Source: DATGEP01 sp035310125 (GTDB lineage Bacteria > Chloroflexota > Ktedonobacteria > Ktedonobacterales > JADMIN01). Taken from it: 58,220 nt of DNA. Where the stretch lies: positions 1 through 58,220 of the forward strand of contig DATGEP010000320.1 of assembly GCA_035310125.1 (NCBI GenBank), given 5' to 3'. Under the pieces are notes generated by a model. The model was not told the DNA's origin. It searched no databases and was given only the letters and a program-made list of their open reading frames with translations. Within the stretch, counting starts at the first letter, position 1. Each line of letters opens with the position of its first letter. The translations under genes were made by a program, and so were the position numbers. This document shows positions 29,269 through 37,780 of the stretch, one piece after another.

Positions 29269-29691
29269 ATGTTGAACCTTATCCGCGCCTTGGTTGCAGC
29301 CCTGCTATGCGTCGCCGTGATCGGACCCGCGCCTGTTAAGGCGCAGGACGTCCAGATCCAAGGCCAGCACTGCATCCAGCTCAATGAAATGCGCACCGCG
29401 GCGTCGACTTCGGTCGAGCAAACCAAGGGCGAGGACCCCTCAAAGGAAGTTCGCCTCGTCGTGCTCGAGGGCGACCGCGCCCAGGCGGTGGCCGAAGCCT
29501 CTGCCAAAGAGGCGCGGGCGACAAACCCAGAAGTGAAGGCGCGCGCCATCTCGGCGATCGTCGCCGTCGTCTATAAGGAAGAGGTCCGCTACACCGTGCA
29601 GTTCGCCGACACGGGATGCTTCTCGAACGTCGACGACATGGACCGCCACACATGGGACCGCTGGCTTAAGGCCGCCGGCGTCGACGTCTAA
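29269..29691 (+). CDS. Secreted or periplasmic protein
   Basis: The product has 140 residues; AGGAG stands five bases before ATG 29269. The signal peptide MLNLIRALVAALLCVAVIGP ends at about PVKA-QDV. The mature part is acidic and helical (EVRLVVLEGDRAQAVAEASA) with two Cys that may form a disulphide. An exported early-position protein suggests host envelope modification, which is inferred. Confidence 0.55.
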   Translation: MLNLIRALVAALLCVAVIGPAPVKAQDVQIQGQHCIQLNEMRTAASTSVEQTKGEDPSKEVRLVVLEGDRAQAVAEASAKEARATNPEVKARAISAIVAVVYKEEVRYTVQFADTGCFSNVDDMDRHTWDRWLKAAGVDV

Positions 29692-29710
29692 TCGTAGCCA
29701 GACTACGACA

Positions 29711-30742
29711 ATGCCGCGCAAGCTAATCACGCGCCATGATCCGGCGCCTAAGTTCGAGATCCCGCAGGGGCAGGTGCTCCGCGGGCTCTCGGCGCTCGTG
29801 GATCCCGAGCACAACGTCCACCTCAAGTGGATCAAGACGAAAGAGGACCCCACCCTCCCCGGCCTCGTAGAGGCGCTACAAGACGCATTTGCCACCTACA
29901 AAGGCCGCTCGAAGCCTGTGGGCGTGCCCACACGCACACATAAGGACCTGCTCAGTGTCTACCCCATTGCCGACCAGCACCTCGGGCTCATGGCATGGGG
30001 ACGAGAGACAGGAGAGTCCTCTGACCTTGAGCTTGGGGCCAAACGGCTGCGTGCTGTATCCGCCCGGCTGCTCAATCAGTCCCCGGCAAGCCGCCAAGCT
30101 CTTGTCCTCAATCTCGGAGACTGGACGCATACCGACGACAGCCGAAATGAAACGCCTGGGCATCGAAACCGGCTAGACGTCGATAGCCGCTACCCGAAGA
30201 TCGTCCGCGTCGGCGTCGATCTGTTCATCGACCTGATCGAGGGGGCCAAGGCGAAGCACGAGCGGGTGCTCGTGAAGGTGATCCCGGGAAATCACGATCC
30301 ACATGCCTCCGTGGCGCTCAGCATCGCGCTCGAGAAGTTCTACGCCAACGACAAGCGCGTGAAGATCGACAGCGACCCGAGCGAGCACTTCTTCCTACGG
30401 TTCGGGCAGACCCTTCTTGGCGCCCACCACGGGCACCGCGCCCGGGCCCAGCAGCTGGTCAACCATATGTCCGACGTCCGCCGCAAGGACTGGGGCGAGA
30501 CGCGCTGGCATTGGATCCTGACGGGCCATATCCACCACGAGACGCTCAAAGAGATCGCCAGCTGCCGCGTCGAGAGCTTCCAGACGCTCGCCGCCAAGGA
30601 CGCATACCACGCCAACGCGGGCTACAGCGCCGGCCAGAGCCTCTCCTGCATTACCCTCCATCGTGAAGACGGCGAGCTCGAGCGCCAGCGGGTCAACATC
30701 CCGCCGCCCGCGCGCGACGCCAAGACACTGGAAGTCGCATAA
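29711..30742 (+). CDS. Calcineurin-type metallophosphoesterase
   Basis: The product has 343 residues. Motifs in order: IADQHLG (D88, H90), LNLGDWTHTDD (G136-D137), IPGNHDPH (193-196), LLGAHHGHR and LTGHIHHE (GHIH 272-275), together the dinuclear metal site. It might hydrolyse a nucleotide or phosphoprotein, or nick DNA like SbcD-type enzymes; the target cannot be read from sequence. The length suits phage members of the family. Confidence 0.85.
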   Translation: MPRKLITRHDPAPKFEIPQGQVLRGLSALVDPEHNVHLKWIKTKEDPTLPGLVEALQDAFATYKGRSKPVGVPTRTHKDLLSVYPIADQHLGLMAWGRETGESSDLELGAKRLRAVSARLLNQSPASRQALVLNLGDWTHTDDSRNETPGHRNRLDVDSRYPKIVRVGVDLFIDLIEGAKAKHERVLVKVIPGNHDPHASVALSIALEKFYANDKRVKIDSDPSEHFFLRFGQTLLGAHHGHRARAQQLVNHMSDVRRKDWGETRWHWILTGHIHHETLKEIASCRVESFQTLAAKDAYHANAGYSAGQSLSCITLHREDGELERQRVNIPPPARDAKTLEVA

Positions 30743-31020
30743 TGGATGACCTGGCCGAGACGATACGCGTGCAGCTGCAGAAGCGCCTAGGCGATATGCC
30801 CCACGTCACCGACGTGCGCATTGCGCCCTGCAACGAGATGAGCATCGGTGGCACCGGGTATTTCGTGGCGATCCACTTCGAGCCCGGCAAGCATGGGGGC
30901 ACCATTGTCGACGAGCTCGACACCATGTCGCGCAGCCAGTGGCTGGATGACGTCGCCGGCTGCATCCGCGCCTCGCTCGAGCCGCGCCGCAAGCCCGAGC
31001 TCGTGGTCAGCAATGTCTGA
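30742..31020 (+). CDS. Small protein, unknown function
   Basis: The product has 92 residues, starting in a TAATG overlap with the phosphoesterase. It is alpha/beta, with DDLAETIRVQLQKRLGDMPH and GTGYFVAIHFEPGKHGGTIV. It is likely to be co-translated with its neighbours. Confidence 0.45.
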   Translation: MDDLAETIRVQLQKRLGDMPHVTDVRIAPCNEMSIGGTGYFVAIHFEPGKHGGTIVDELDTMSRSQWLDDVAGCIRASLEPRRKPELVVSNV

Positions 31021-31351
31021 GGAGTTCCGCACCCGCATACGCCGGGTGACGGACAAGCGGACCGGCAACGCCGTGATTTTGCATGAGTTCCGCAAGCCGC
31101 GGCACGAGTCTGTGCGGGCGTTCATGCGCAGCGCCCAATCGATAGCCGAGATCAATAGGGATGGCACACCGGCGTATTTCATCTGCTCATTTGACCGTCA
31201 AATGATGCCAGCCGTGTGCTCTCACATCGACGACGACCTTCCGGTCACGAATGCAATTCTTGTCGCTGCGGTCACTGAGGCGTTCCGCCACCGCCTCATC
31301 GACTATGTCGCCGGAGGCGGGGAAAGCACAGAACACAATCCATGCGGCTAG
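31013..31351 (+). CDS. Small protein, unknown function
   Basis: The product has 112 residues from ATG 31013, inside the last codons of the upstream gene. Basic N-terminus (FRTRIRRVTDKRTGNAVILH), then FICSFDRQMMPAVCSHIDDD. No family recognised. Confidence 0.45.
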   Translation: MSEEFRTRIRRVTDKRTGNAVILHEFRKPRHESVRAFMRSAQSIAEINRDGTPAYFICSFDRQMMPAVCSHIDDDLPVTNAILVAAVTEAFRHRLIDYVAGGGESTEHNPCG

Positions 31352-31845
31352 TCATCCTCGAAAGCCCTTACTCGCCGGCCAACGGCCACCCTACCGAGAA
31401 GAACATCGCTTACGCCCTCGCTGCGCTTCTTGATTGTCTCGAGCGCGGCGAGTCGCCGATCGCGTCGCACCTCCTCTACACCCAGATCCTCGACGATCAG
31501 GTGCAGTGGGAGCGCGACATGGGCATGGATGCTGGGCATGCCTGGTATCGCGCGGCGCAGGCCTGCGTCGTCTATACCGATCTCGGGACGAGCTCGGGTA
31601 TGAAGGCGGGGATCCACAAGGCGCGTGCGCGCGGGATCCCGGTCGAGTATCGCACGATGAAAGATTTCAGGTGGAAGGAACGTGAGAATGCCGACGAACC
31701 CATACAACAATCCGAGGCCGCCGAGGAACTGGGCGCCGGGCGGGAAGCCCCTATCAGCGCCGCCCAAGCCCAAAATGCCAAAGCCAGTCGCAGCCCCGAA
31801 GGGAACTGGTTTGCCGCCGCCCACCAAGAAATCGACGCCGTATAA
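31342..31845 (+). CDS. DUF7768 protein, nucleoside deoxyribosyltransferase-like fold
   Basis: The product has 167 residues. The conserved part is VILESPYSPANGHPTEKN, AALLDCLERGESPIASHLLY, LDDQVQWERDMGMDAGHAW, and VVYTDLGTSSGMKAGIHKAR, ending near GIPVEYRTM at residue 104. The fold resembles nucleoside 2-deoxyribosyltransferases and DUF4406 proteins of phages, suggesting nucleotide chemistry. The last 60 residues are low-complexity and overlap a second frame at 31688. Confidence 0.7.
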   Translation: MRLVILESPYSPANGHPTEKNIAYALAALLDCLERGESPIASHLLYTQILDDQVQWERDMGMDAGHAWYRAAQACVVYTDLGTSSGMKAGIHKARARGIPVEYRTMKDFRWKERENADEPIQQSEAAEELGAGREAPISAAQAQNAKASRSPEGNWFAAAHQEIDAV

Positions 31846-31861
31846 GGGCCCTGGTTTCTAA
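31688..31861 (+). CDS. Overlapping Pro/Lys-rich small protein
   Basis: The product has 57 residues in a different frame from the DUF7768 gene, which it overlaps by 158 bases. MPTNPYNNPRPPRNWAPGGK and repeated P-K-x-P units look like small phage proteins of other genomes. GGAAGGAACGTGAG precedes the ATG. Either this or the DUF7768 tail may be the frame under selection. Confidence 0.5.
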   Translation: MPTNPYNNPRPPRNWAPGGKPLSAPPKPKMPKPVAAPKGTGLPPPTKKSTPYKGPGF

Positions 31862-31900
31862 GTTACCGACGCGGGTAATGAACCCAAGAGGAGATATACA

Positions 31901-32128
31901 ATGGCTTTTCGGTGCAAGGTCGCGGTCGAATCGATCACGCAGCATAATTGGAACCCATCTGCGCGGACTATCAAGTTTAGCGCGCAATACGACGACACGA
32001 TTCCGGAAGACAAGCGCTTCTACGACGCTACGCCAAGCGCCACGTTCGAGATGTTAGTCAACAACCCCATCGTGATCGAGCAGCTTAAGCCTGGCAAGAA
32101 ATTTTACGTCGACTTCACGGAAATCTGA
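31901..32128 (+). CDS. Conserved small phage protein
   Basis: The product has 75 residues with a perfect ribosome site (GAGGAGATATACA-ATG). It has KFSAQYDDTIPEDKRFYDAT and a TFEMLVNNPIVIEQLKPGKK motif, a layout common in phages infecting proteobacteria. Strand-rich. Function unknown. A palindrome (31863) lies upstream in the gap and GCCCACATGTGGGC (32133-32146) downstream. Confidence 0.65.
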   Translation: MAFRCKVAVESITQHNWNPSARTIKFSAQYDDTIPEDKRFYDATPSATFEMLVNNPIVIEQLKPGKKFYVDFTEI

Positions 32129-32152
32129 TTACGCCCACATGTGGGCATGCCC

Positions 32153-33595
32153 TCACGTCCAGGCGCGCGCCGAGAATACGGGCTTCGGCGGCGCCTTCAT
32201 CCTATGCCGATGCAGCCGGTTCGCAATATACTGCGAGTAGCCATTGTGGGCCGTAAGGCACGCGTATTGCAGCGCGTCGGCGAGGTCCGACCACGGGTGT
32301 AGCTTCTCGGGAAGCGGCGCCATCTGGCCTGACTTCATTTTCTTGAATCGATACATGCCATTCATCGCCCGCACGAGCTTCGGGCAGTTATCGGCGTCGA
32401 CAACTAGCGCCGCGCCATCGCCGCGCACCCCGAGCAGGAATGCTTCGACGGCCCTCAGCCGCTTGTCGATTTGGTTGGTCGGCGCCGGGAACGCATTCAT
32501 GCCGGCGCGCTCGAACAGCGTGAAGCTCGTCTCCTCATAGCTCGAGTTCTGAGCGGTGCCCGCCGGATCCCCGACGATGTAGAACTGCCGGCCGAGGAAC
32601 ATCTCTTCCATCAGTGCCGGCCGAAGATGCTCGTTGATGTGCTTCTCGAGCCCCATACCCTCGCTGACGATCTCCTTAAGCACCAGCAGCTGGCCGCGGT
32701 GATTTGGCTGCGTGATCAGCGCGCAGGGATTGCGGCCGAAATCCTGGGCCACTATTAAAGGGTATCCCGGCACAGGTTGGAGGTCATGCCCCACATGACG
32801 CTGCATCGAGAACGTGGCCTTGAAGACGGCCGCGCCACTGGGGTCGTTCCCATATTTCGCGTGAACATAACGCCGCTGGTAGTCATCTGTGGTCCCATCG
32901 AGCAGCTGCGTATAGTAGAGCCGCCCGCGCGCCACGCGGTCAGGATGGCCGATCGGAAGGCGCAGGGTGTCCTGCGTCTGCATCAGCCAGTTGAGATTTT
33001 CGGCGTCAGGCTCCAAGCCTCCTGGCTGGGTGAAGACGTCCCAGCCGGCTGGTTTCTCAAGAGCCATTAGCCGGTGCCAGTCTGACCCATCCGTGGGCAT
33101 GTTGGTATCGGCGATAACGCCGACCCAGCTTGGCGCCTTCGGATAACGGCCGCAGCGGCCCCTCAGGGGCCCGATCAGGCCGATGTCGATCTCGATGCAC
33201 TCCGACATCCAGGCGCCCGTGAGCTGTGAGCTCAGCAGGCGCTTCTGGTCTTCCGGATCCTCGAGCGGGATCAGGAGCCATTCTGAGCGCACATCGCCGA
33301 ACGAGAAATACACGGTCGACTCGCTGACCTTGTATTCGGCGATGCCACGGAACCACCCCATGATGTCCTTGAGGACAGTCATCTTGAGCTGTTGAAGTGT
33401 CTGCCGGACAATGGCGAAGCGCGTGCGCCGTATACCGTCGTCGTCTGGATCCTGCTCGCAGGCGCGCCGCAGGAACTCCATCATGCACCCGATCGTCTTG
33501 CCGGATCCGACCGGGCCGGCGATCAGGCGGAACGACGCGTCTGACTTCATGAAGGCGGCGACGGTGGGCGACGCCTCATAGTCAATGGTGGTCAC
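32153..33595 (-). CDS. terL: Terminase large subunit
   Basis: The product has 480 residues and starts with GTG in a GTGA overlap with the small subunit. The packaging ATPase has Walker A GPVGSGKT (27-34) and Walker B/catalytic Glu in GAWMSECIEI (E132). The nuclease has VAQDFGRNP (D285), IVGDPAGTA (D343) and SDLADALQY (D437/D440). It drives DNA packaging through the portal encoded at 34125. Unusually it reads opposite to all other morphogenesis genes. Confidence 0.9.
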   Translation of the reverse strand: MTTIDYEASPTVAAFMKSDASFRLIAGPVGSGKTIGCMMEFLRRACEQDPDDDGIRRTRFAIVRQTLQQLKMTVLKDIMGWFRGIAEYKVSESTVYFSFGDVRSEWLLIPLEDPEDQKRLLSSQLTGAWMSECIEIDIGLIGPLRGRCGRYPKAPSWVGVIADTNMPTDGSDWHRLMALEKPAGWDVFTQPGGLEPDAENLNWLMQTQDTLRLPIGHPDRVARGRLYYTQLLDGTTDDYQRRYVHAKYGNDPSGAAVFKATFSMQRHVGHDLQPVPGYPLIVAQDFGRNPCALITQPNHRGQLLVLKEIVSEGMGLEKHINEHLRPALMEEMFLGRQFYIVGDPAGTAQNSSYEETSFTLFERAGMNAFPAPTNQIDKRLRAVEAFLLGVRGDGAALVVDADNCPKLVRAMNGMYRFKKMKSGQMAPLPEKLHPWSDLADALQYACLTAHNGYSQYIANRLHRHRMKAPPKPVFSARAWT

Positions 33596-34062
33596 AGCAC
33601 CTCGCCTTCGATCATTTTCGGTGCCGCGTCCTTCTTGAACTGCAGCTGCGCGTCGGCGCCCATGTTGATGGTGATCTTGACGCGCTCGCCGGTGCTCTCG
33701 CCCGCGGCCACGCCGATCCCGCCGTTGCGCGACAGGGCTTTGAAAAGCTCGACCGCGCCGGCCAGGGATTCCTTCTTGTCGATTAGCCGCTCGAACAGAT
33801 GCTCGAGCGATGCCTCCACCATTGCGGCTTGCTTGATGCGCAGCCGCTCGGAGATGTTGAGGCTCGAGTTCCAGGCCTCGACCTGTTCCGACAAAATTTT
33901 TTGAAAGGCCGCCGTTTTCGAAATTCGACGGAAGGTTTGGGTAGGGATTTGGTGGGTTTTGAGTATAGTTTCTAGTGGGTTTATGTCTAAAGCAATTTCA
34001 CGTGCAATACTGGTGAGCGTATGAATACTATACTCATCCAGTGGTAAAACCGATACTTCCAA
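33592..34062 (-). CDS. terS: Terminase small subunit
   Basis: The product has 156 residues. TTG at 34062 is the only reasonable start before an upstream stop. The N-terminal half is helical with an HTH-like PLETILKTHQIPTQTFRRIS, then a coiled-coil oligomerisation region (NISERLRIKQAAMVEASLEH) and a strand-rich end (RVKITINMGADAQLQFKKD). It would recognise the packaging site. The N-terminal 180 bases are A+T-rich relative to the surroundings. Confidence 0.75.
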   Translation of the reverse strand: MEVSVLPLDEYSIHTLTSIAREIALDINPLETILKTHQIPTQTFRRISKTAAFQKILSEQVEAWNSSLNISERLRIKQAAMVEASLEHLFERLIDKKESLAGAVELFKALSRNGGIGVAAGESTGERVKITINMGADAQLQFKKDAAPKMIEGEVL

Positions 34063-34124
34063 AACACGCCCCGTTCCCGGCGCTTCTATTGCATTTCACT
34101 GGCCTTATACTGTATTAAGGGCAA

Positions 34125-36281
34125 ATGGTCCAGGCCCTGCCCACCAATTTATCGTCCCGCGGGGGCGGCGGGATGATCCAAGCTATGTCGCCCGACGAGC
34201 TGGCTGCGAAAGAGCAGGCGGCTGATCTCGCGCGCGTGAAACTTACCGACGCAGGTAACAACGACGCGCTCGAGGGCGGGCTCGCCGGCCATATCCGCAC
34301 GCAGTTCGACATCATGCGGCGTCACCGCTCGACCACGGCCGGCTGGAACCACCGGCTGCTCAAGGCGCAGCGGGCGTTCAAGGGCGAATACGACCAGACC
34401 CAGCTCTATGACATCAGGCAGTTCGGCGGTTCCGAGATCTACTCGCGTGTCATTGCTGCGAAGTGCCGCGGTGCGACGTCGCTACTTCGGGAGGTCTACC
34501 TCGGGCCCGAGAAGCCCTGGGGCCTCGACCCCACTCCGGATCCCGAGCTGCCGGACAACGTCACCTCTGCCGTGCAACAGCTTGTCGAGCAGGAGGTGCA
34601 GGGGTCGCTGGCACAAGGCGGCCAGGTCCAGCTCACCGACATCCGCGACCGCATTGAGACGCTCATGGACGCGGCGCGCGACGCCGCGAAGAAGAAGGCC
34701 CGCCACGAAGCTCAGAAAGCCGAGGATCGCCTCGACACGCTTCTGATCGAGGGCGGGTTCTACACGCACGCGCTCGCTGAGTTCATCAGCGACATCCCGC
34801 TTTACCCGTTCGGGGTGATCAAGGGCCCCGTCGTCCGCATGACGAAGTCGGTCCAGTGGGTGAACGCCAAAGCGCAACAAGTCACCAAACCGAAGATGTT
34901 CTGGATGCGCGTGTCGCCATTCGACATCTATTGGACGCCTGGGGTCAGCAACATCGAGGACGCCGACGTCATCGAGCGCACCAAGATGTCGCGCGGCGAT
35001 CTCAACGACGTCATGGACCTGCCGGATTACAACACCGACGCCGTGCGCTCGGTCCTACAGGACTATGGCCAGGGTGGCCTCTATGATTGGCTCGACCCGA
35101 CCGACTCCGAGCGGGCGCTCAACGAGAACAAGGAAAATCCGAACCTCAATCAGTCGAACCTAATCGACTGCTTGGAGTTTCACGGATCCGTGCAGGGCAC
35201 GATGCTCCTGCAATACGGCATGGACCCCGATCTCATTGATGATCCACTGCGGGACTACTTCATACAGGCGTGGCTGATCGGGCGGCACGTCATCAAGGCG
35301 CAGATGTCGCCTTCGCCTCGCAAGCGGCACCCCTACTTCATCACGAGCTTCGAGAAGGTGCCGGGCACCATCGTGGGCAACGCCCTGCCGGACATTTTGG
35401 AGGACATCCAAGAGGCCGCGAACGCAACTTTGCGTGCCCTAATCAATAACTTGTCGATCGCGAGCGGCCCGCAGGTGGTCATCAACGAAGACCGCATGGA
35501 TCCGTCGCAGGACTCTCAGAATCTCTACCCGTGGAAGCGCTGGTATACGCGTAATGACCCTGTTGCCGCCAACAACACGGGGTCGCAAAAGCCAGTCGAG
35601 TTCTTCCAGCCGAACGCGAATACCCAGGAACTCCTCGTCGCCTACGAGAAGTGGACGCAGATGGCCGATGAACTATCCGCCATCCCCCGCTACGTGACAG
35701 GCTCGGACCGCATGGGCGGCGCCGGCCGCACGGCATCCGGCTTGGCCATGCTCATGGGCAACGCCGGCAAGCTGCTTCAAACCGTCGCCGCGAACATTGA
35801 CCGCGACGTGATGCAGCCCGTCCTCGAAGGCCTCTACGATATGGTGTTGCTCACCGACACCTCAGGCCTTTTCCGTGGCGACGAGGAGATCAAAGTCCGC
35901 GGCGTCGACGTCGCCATGCAGCGCGAGACGAACCGCCAGCGTCAGCTCGAGTTCCTGCAGCTCACGGCGAACCCGATTGACACACAGATCATGGGCATCA
36001 AGGGGCGCGCCGAAGTGTTGCGCACCGTCGCCCACACCATCGGCATCGACGGCGATGGCATCATCCCGTCCGACGACGAATTGAACGCAGCCCAGCGTGC
36101 CCAGTCTGCGCTTCAACAAGGCCCGCCCGGTTCGCCGGCGGCTGGCGCCCCGCCAGGTGCGCCACCTCTTGCTCACCCGAGCAACATGCCAGCCCCTGCC
36201 GCGAACCAACTCGGACAGGACCAACAGGATCAGAGTCGAGCAATCGCGCCGACTCCCAGCAACATAGGAAACTCAGCATGA
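34125..36281 (+). CDS. Portal protein
   Basis: The product has 718 residues from ATG 34125; a second ATG at 34173 after a G-rich stretch is possible. Features are the helical clip and stem regions, WMRVSPFDIYWTPGVSNIED, EVYLGPEKPWGLDP, IEGGFYTHALAEFISDIPLY, and a Pro/Gln-rich tail. The length and layout resemble podovirus portals that carry their own head-to-tail joining region. Dodecameric DNA channel, receiving the terminase. A palindrome at 34243. Confidence 0.85.
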   Translation: MVQALPTNLSSRGGGGMIQAMSPDELAAKEQAADLARVKLTDAGNNDALEGGLAGHIRTQFDIMRRHRSTTAGWNHRLLKAQRAFKGEYDQTQLYDIRQFGGSEIYSRVIAAKCRGATSLLREVYLGPEKPWGLDPTPDPELPDNVTSAVQQLVEQEVQGSLAQGGQVQLTDIRDRIETLMDAARDAAKKKARHEAQKAEDRLDTLLIEGGFYTHALAEFISDIPLYPFGVIKGPVVRMTKSVQWVNAKAQQVTKPKMFWMRVSPFDIYWTPGVSNIEDADVIERTKMSRGDLNDVMDLPDYNTDAVRSVLQDYGQGGLYDWLDPTDSERALNENKENPNLNQSNLIDCLEFHGSVQGTMLLQYGMDPDLIDDPLRDYFIQAWLIGRHVIKAQMSPSPRKRHPYFITSFEKVPGTIVGNALPDILEDIQEAANATLRALINNLSIASGPQVVINEDRMDPSQDSQNLYPWKRWYTRNDPVAANNTGSQKPVEFFQPNANTQELLVAYEKWTQMADELSAIPRYVTGSDRMGGAGRTASGLAMLMGNAGKLLQTVAANIDRDVMQPVLEGLYDMVLLTDTSGLFRGDEEIKVRGVDVAMQRETNRQRQLEFLQLTANPIDTQIMGIKGRAEVLRTVAHTIGIDGDGIIPSDDELNAAQRAQSALQQGPPGSPAAGAPPGAPPLAHPSNMPAPAANQLGQDQQDQSRAIAPTPSNIGNSA

Positions 36282-36664
36282 GCTCTGCTTCTCAGCACGT
36301 CGTCGTCCAGCAGCAGGTGGACGGCAATCTGAACCCGAGCGCCGACTATGGCGTGTCAAAGTTCGTCCCCATCAACGCGGTGACCATCACCTCGGAGACG
36401 GCCGTGTGGACGCCCGCGGCGGGTAAGAAGTTCCGCCTCCGCGGTGTAGTGCTTTCGTCCCACACTGCAGCGGGCCCGATTATCGTCCGCGATGGCACGG
36501 GCGGCACAATCATTGCCGTGATCCCTAACAACGCCGTCGACTCGGCGTTCGAGATCGTGTTCCGCGGCACCGGCATTCTGTCGGCCGCTGCGAACAACGC
36601 GCTCACCTTCACGGGCGCGTCCACCGAAGTCATCAACGGCTTCGTATACGGCGACGAAGAGTAA
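36278..36664 (+). CDS. Small beta-rich virion protein, possible head decoration
   Basis: The product has 128 residues in an ATGA overlap with the portal. Strand-rich throughout, with KKFRLRGVVLSSHTAAGPII and TGILSAAANNALTFTGASTE. The position between portal and scaffold suits a capsid decoration or stabilising protein. Confidence 0.5.
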   Translation: MSSASQHVVVQQQVDGNLNPSADYGVSKFVPINAVTITSETAVWTPAAGKKFRLRGVVLSSHTAAGPIIVRDGTGGTIIAVIPNNAVDSAFEIVFRGTGILSAAANNALTFTGASTEVINGFVYGDEE

Positions 36665-36720
36665 TCGGCATGAAGAAGACTCATGTCCGCTGCTCGATCG
36701 AGCCTGGAAGGGAGTAGCCA

Positions 36721-36978
36721 ATGGCTCCTCCCCTCTACCCCCCGAAAGGGAAGGGCATCAGCGGCCGTGCGGGCGTTGCCATAAACGTCAGCTCGACCGA
36801 CGCCGTGGTGAACTTCGACTCTCTTTGGGTCGGGGTCACCGGCAACATCACCCTGACCGGCGAGGACGGCGTGGACGTCGCCTTCACCAACGTGCCGGTC
36901 GGTTTTTTCAACATGAGCGGGACGACCGTCAGGCACATCGGAACCACGGCCTCGGGGCTCGTGGCCGTCACGCTCTGA
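36721..36978 (+). CDS. Small beta-rich virion protein
   Basis: The product has 85 residues; GGAAGGGAG precedes ATG. A Pro/Lys/Gly-rich start, then VVNFDSLWVGVTGNITLTGE and GFFNMSGTTVRHIGTTASGL, a motif repeated in small virion proteins of many podoviruses. Structural role inferred. Confidence 0.55.
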   Translation: MAPPLYPPKGKGISGRAGVAINVSSTDAVVNFDSLWVGVTGNITLTGEDGVDVAFTNVPVGFFNMSGTTVRHIGTTASGLVAVTL

Positions 36979-36997
36979 GGCCGCCGAGGAGAACTAC

Positions 36998-37297
36998 ATG
37001 AGCAGCAAGGTTATCGGAAAAGAGAAGAGCGCCAGCAGCCCCAGTTGGGCGAAGGGCGGCAAGGGCCACATGTTCGGCAAGCAGCATGCGAACCCGCAAT
37101 CGTCGGGCACCAGCGGCAAGTCGGGCGACGGCGACGGCGGCAAGTTCGCCAAGGGCGGCAGCGGGCACATGTTCGCCAAGCAGCACGCCACGCCGCAGGG
37201 CTCGGGCACCAGCGGCAAGTCGAGCGGCGGCGGTGGCAGCACCGGCACCGGCGGCGGCCGTGTGACCAAGACCCTTAAGGAGAAGTGGGGTGCATAA
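36998..37297 (+). CDS. Gly/Ser/Lys-rich protein with internal duplication
   Basis: The product has 99 residues. KGGKGHMFGKQHANPQSSGT and KGGSGHMFAKQHATPQGSGT are two copies of one 20-residue unit followed by TSGKS. The rest is Gly/Ser low-complexity. Similar KGG-GHMF units occur in small proteins of the podovirus structural region. AGGAG precedes the ATG. Confidence 0.6.
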   Translation: MSSKVIGKEKSASSPSWAKGGKGHMFGKQHANPQSSGTSGKSGDGDGGKFAKGGSGHMFAKQHATPQGSGTSGKSSGGGGSTGTGGGRVTKTLKEKWGA

Positions 37298-37526
37298 GCC
37301 CTACGCCAATCCCAAGGGCAAGAAGTCGAAAGAGCAGGTCCTCGACAGCATGTATGAGCGCGAGGACCTGACTTCCGGCACGCCTGCCAGCCGCGCCCAC
37401 GGCTGGTATGGCAAGAAGGGATCCCCCCACGCCATCGTGGATGATTTCATCCAGCGTGAGAAGGCCCGCAAGGACGACGGGACGAGCGGCGTCGACAGCG
37501 TCTCGCTGCCGGCCCCGCTGTTCTGA
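37290..37526 (+). CDS. Small basic structural-region protein
   Basis: The product has 78 residues from GTG 37290, overlapping the previous gene by 8 bases. Basic start (MHKPYANPKGKKSKEQVLDS), Arg/Lys/Gly middle. No family recognised. Its stop overlaps a CTG that appears to start the next gene. Confidence 0.5.
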   Translation: MHKPYANPKGKKSKEQVLDSMYEREDLTSGTPASRAHGWYGKKGSPHAIVDDFIQREKARKDDGTSGVDSVSLPAPLF

Positions 37527-37780
37527 CATTCCCCCAGACGAAGCTTGAGCTCGCCAAAATAGCGCTCAAGCTTCGTCGCGCGGACCCTGCCGCCTGGCAG
37601 GAGTTCCTCGCGAAGCTTGCTGAATACAGCCACCACACCACCACCCACTGCGTCCAATCGCCGGTCGAAGGCTTACAGGTCAACCAAGGGAAGGCTCGAA
37701 TGATGCTCGAGCTCCTGCAGGACCTGCAGGGCGCCCAGACCACGGTCGAACGGGCCAACGCTAGGACCCCCACCCAGTGA
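37523..37780 (+). CDS. Conserved small phage protein starting at CTG
   Basis: The product has 85 residues. The frame has no ATG, GTG or TTG before the conserved part; CTG at 37523 overlaps the preceding stop as CTGA, mirroring ATGA junctions elsewhere. The sequence TFPQTKLELAKIALKLRRAD, AAWQEFLAKLAEYSHHTTTH, CVQSPVEGLQVNQGKA is the pattern of a small protein family found beside scaffold genes of podoviruses. It ends in a GTGA overlap with the scaffold gene. Confidence 0.6.
   Translation: MTFPQTKLELAKIALKLRRADPAAWQEFLAKLAEYSHHTTTHCVQSPVEGLQVNQGKARMMLELLQDLQGAQTTVERANARTPTQ

Noticed and set aside
34063..34124. Divergent promoters between terminase and portal
   Set aside because: TATACT is present on the rightward strand, but the -35 match is too poor to list as a feature.
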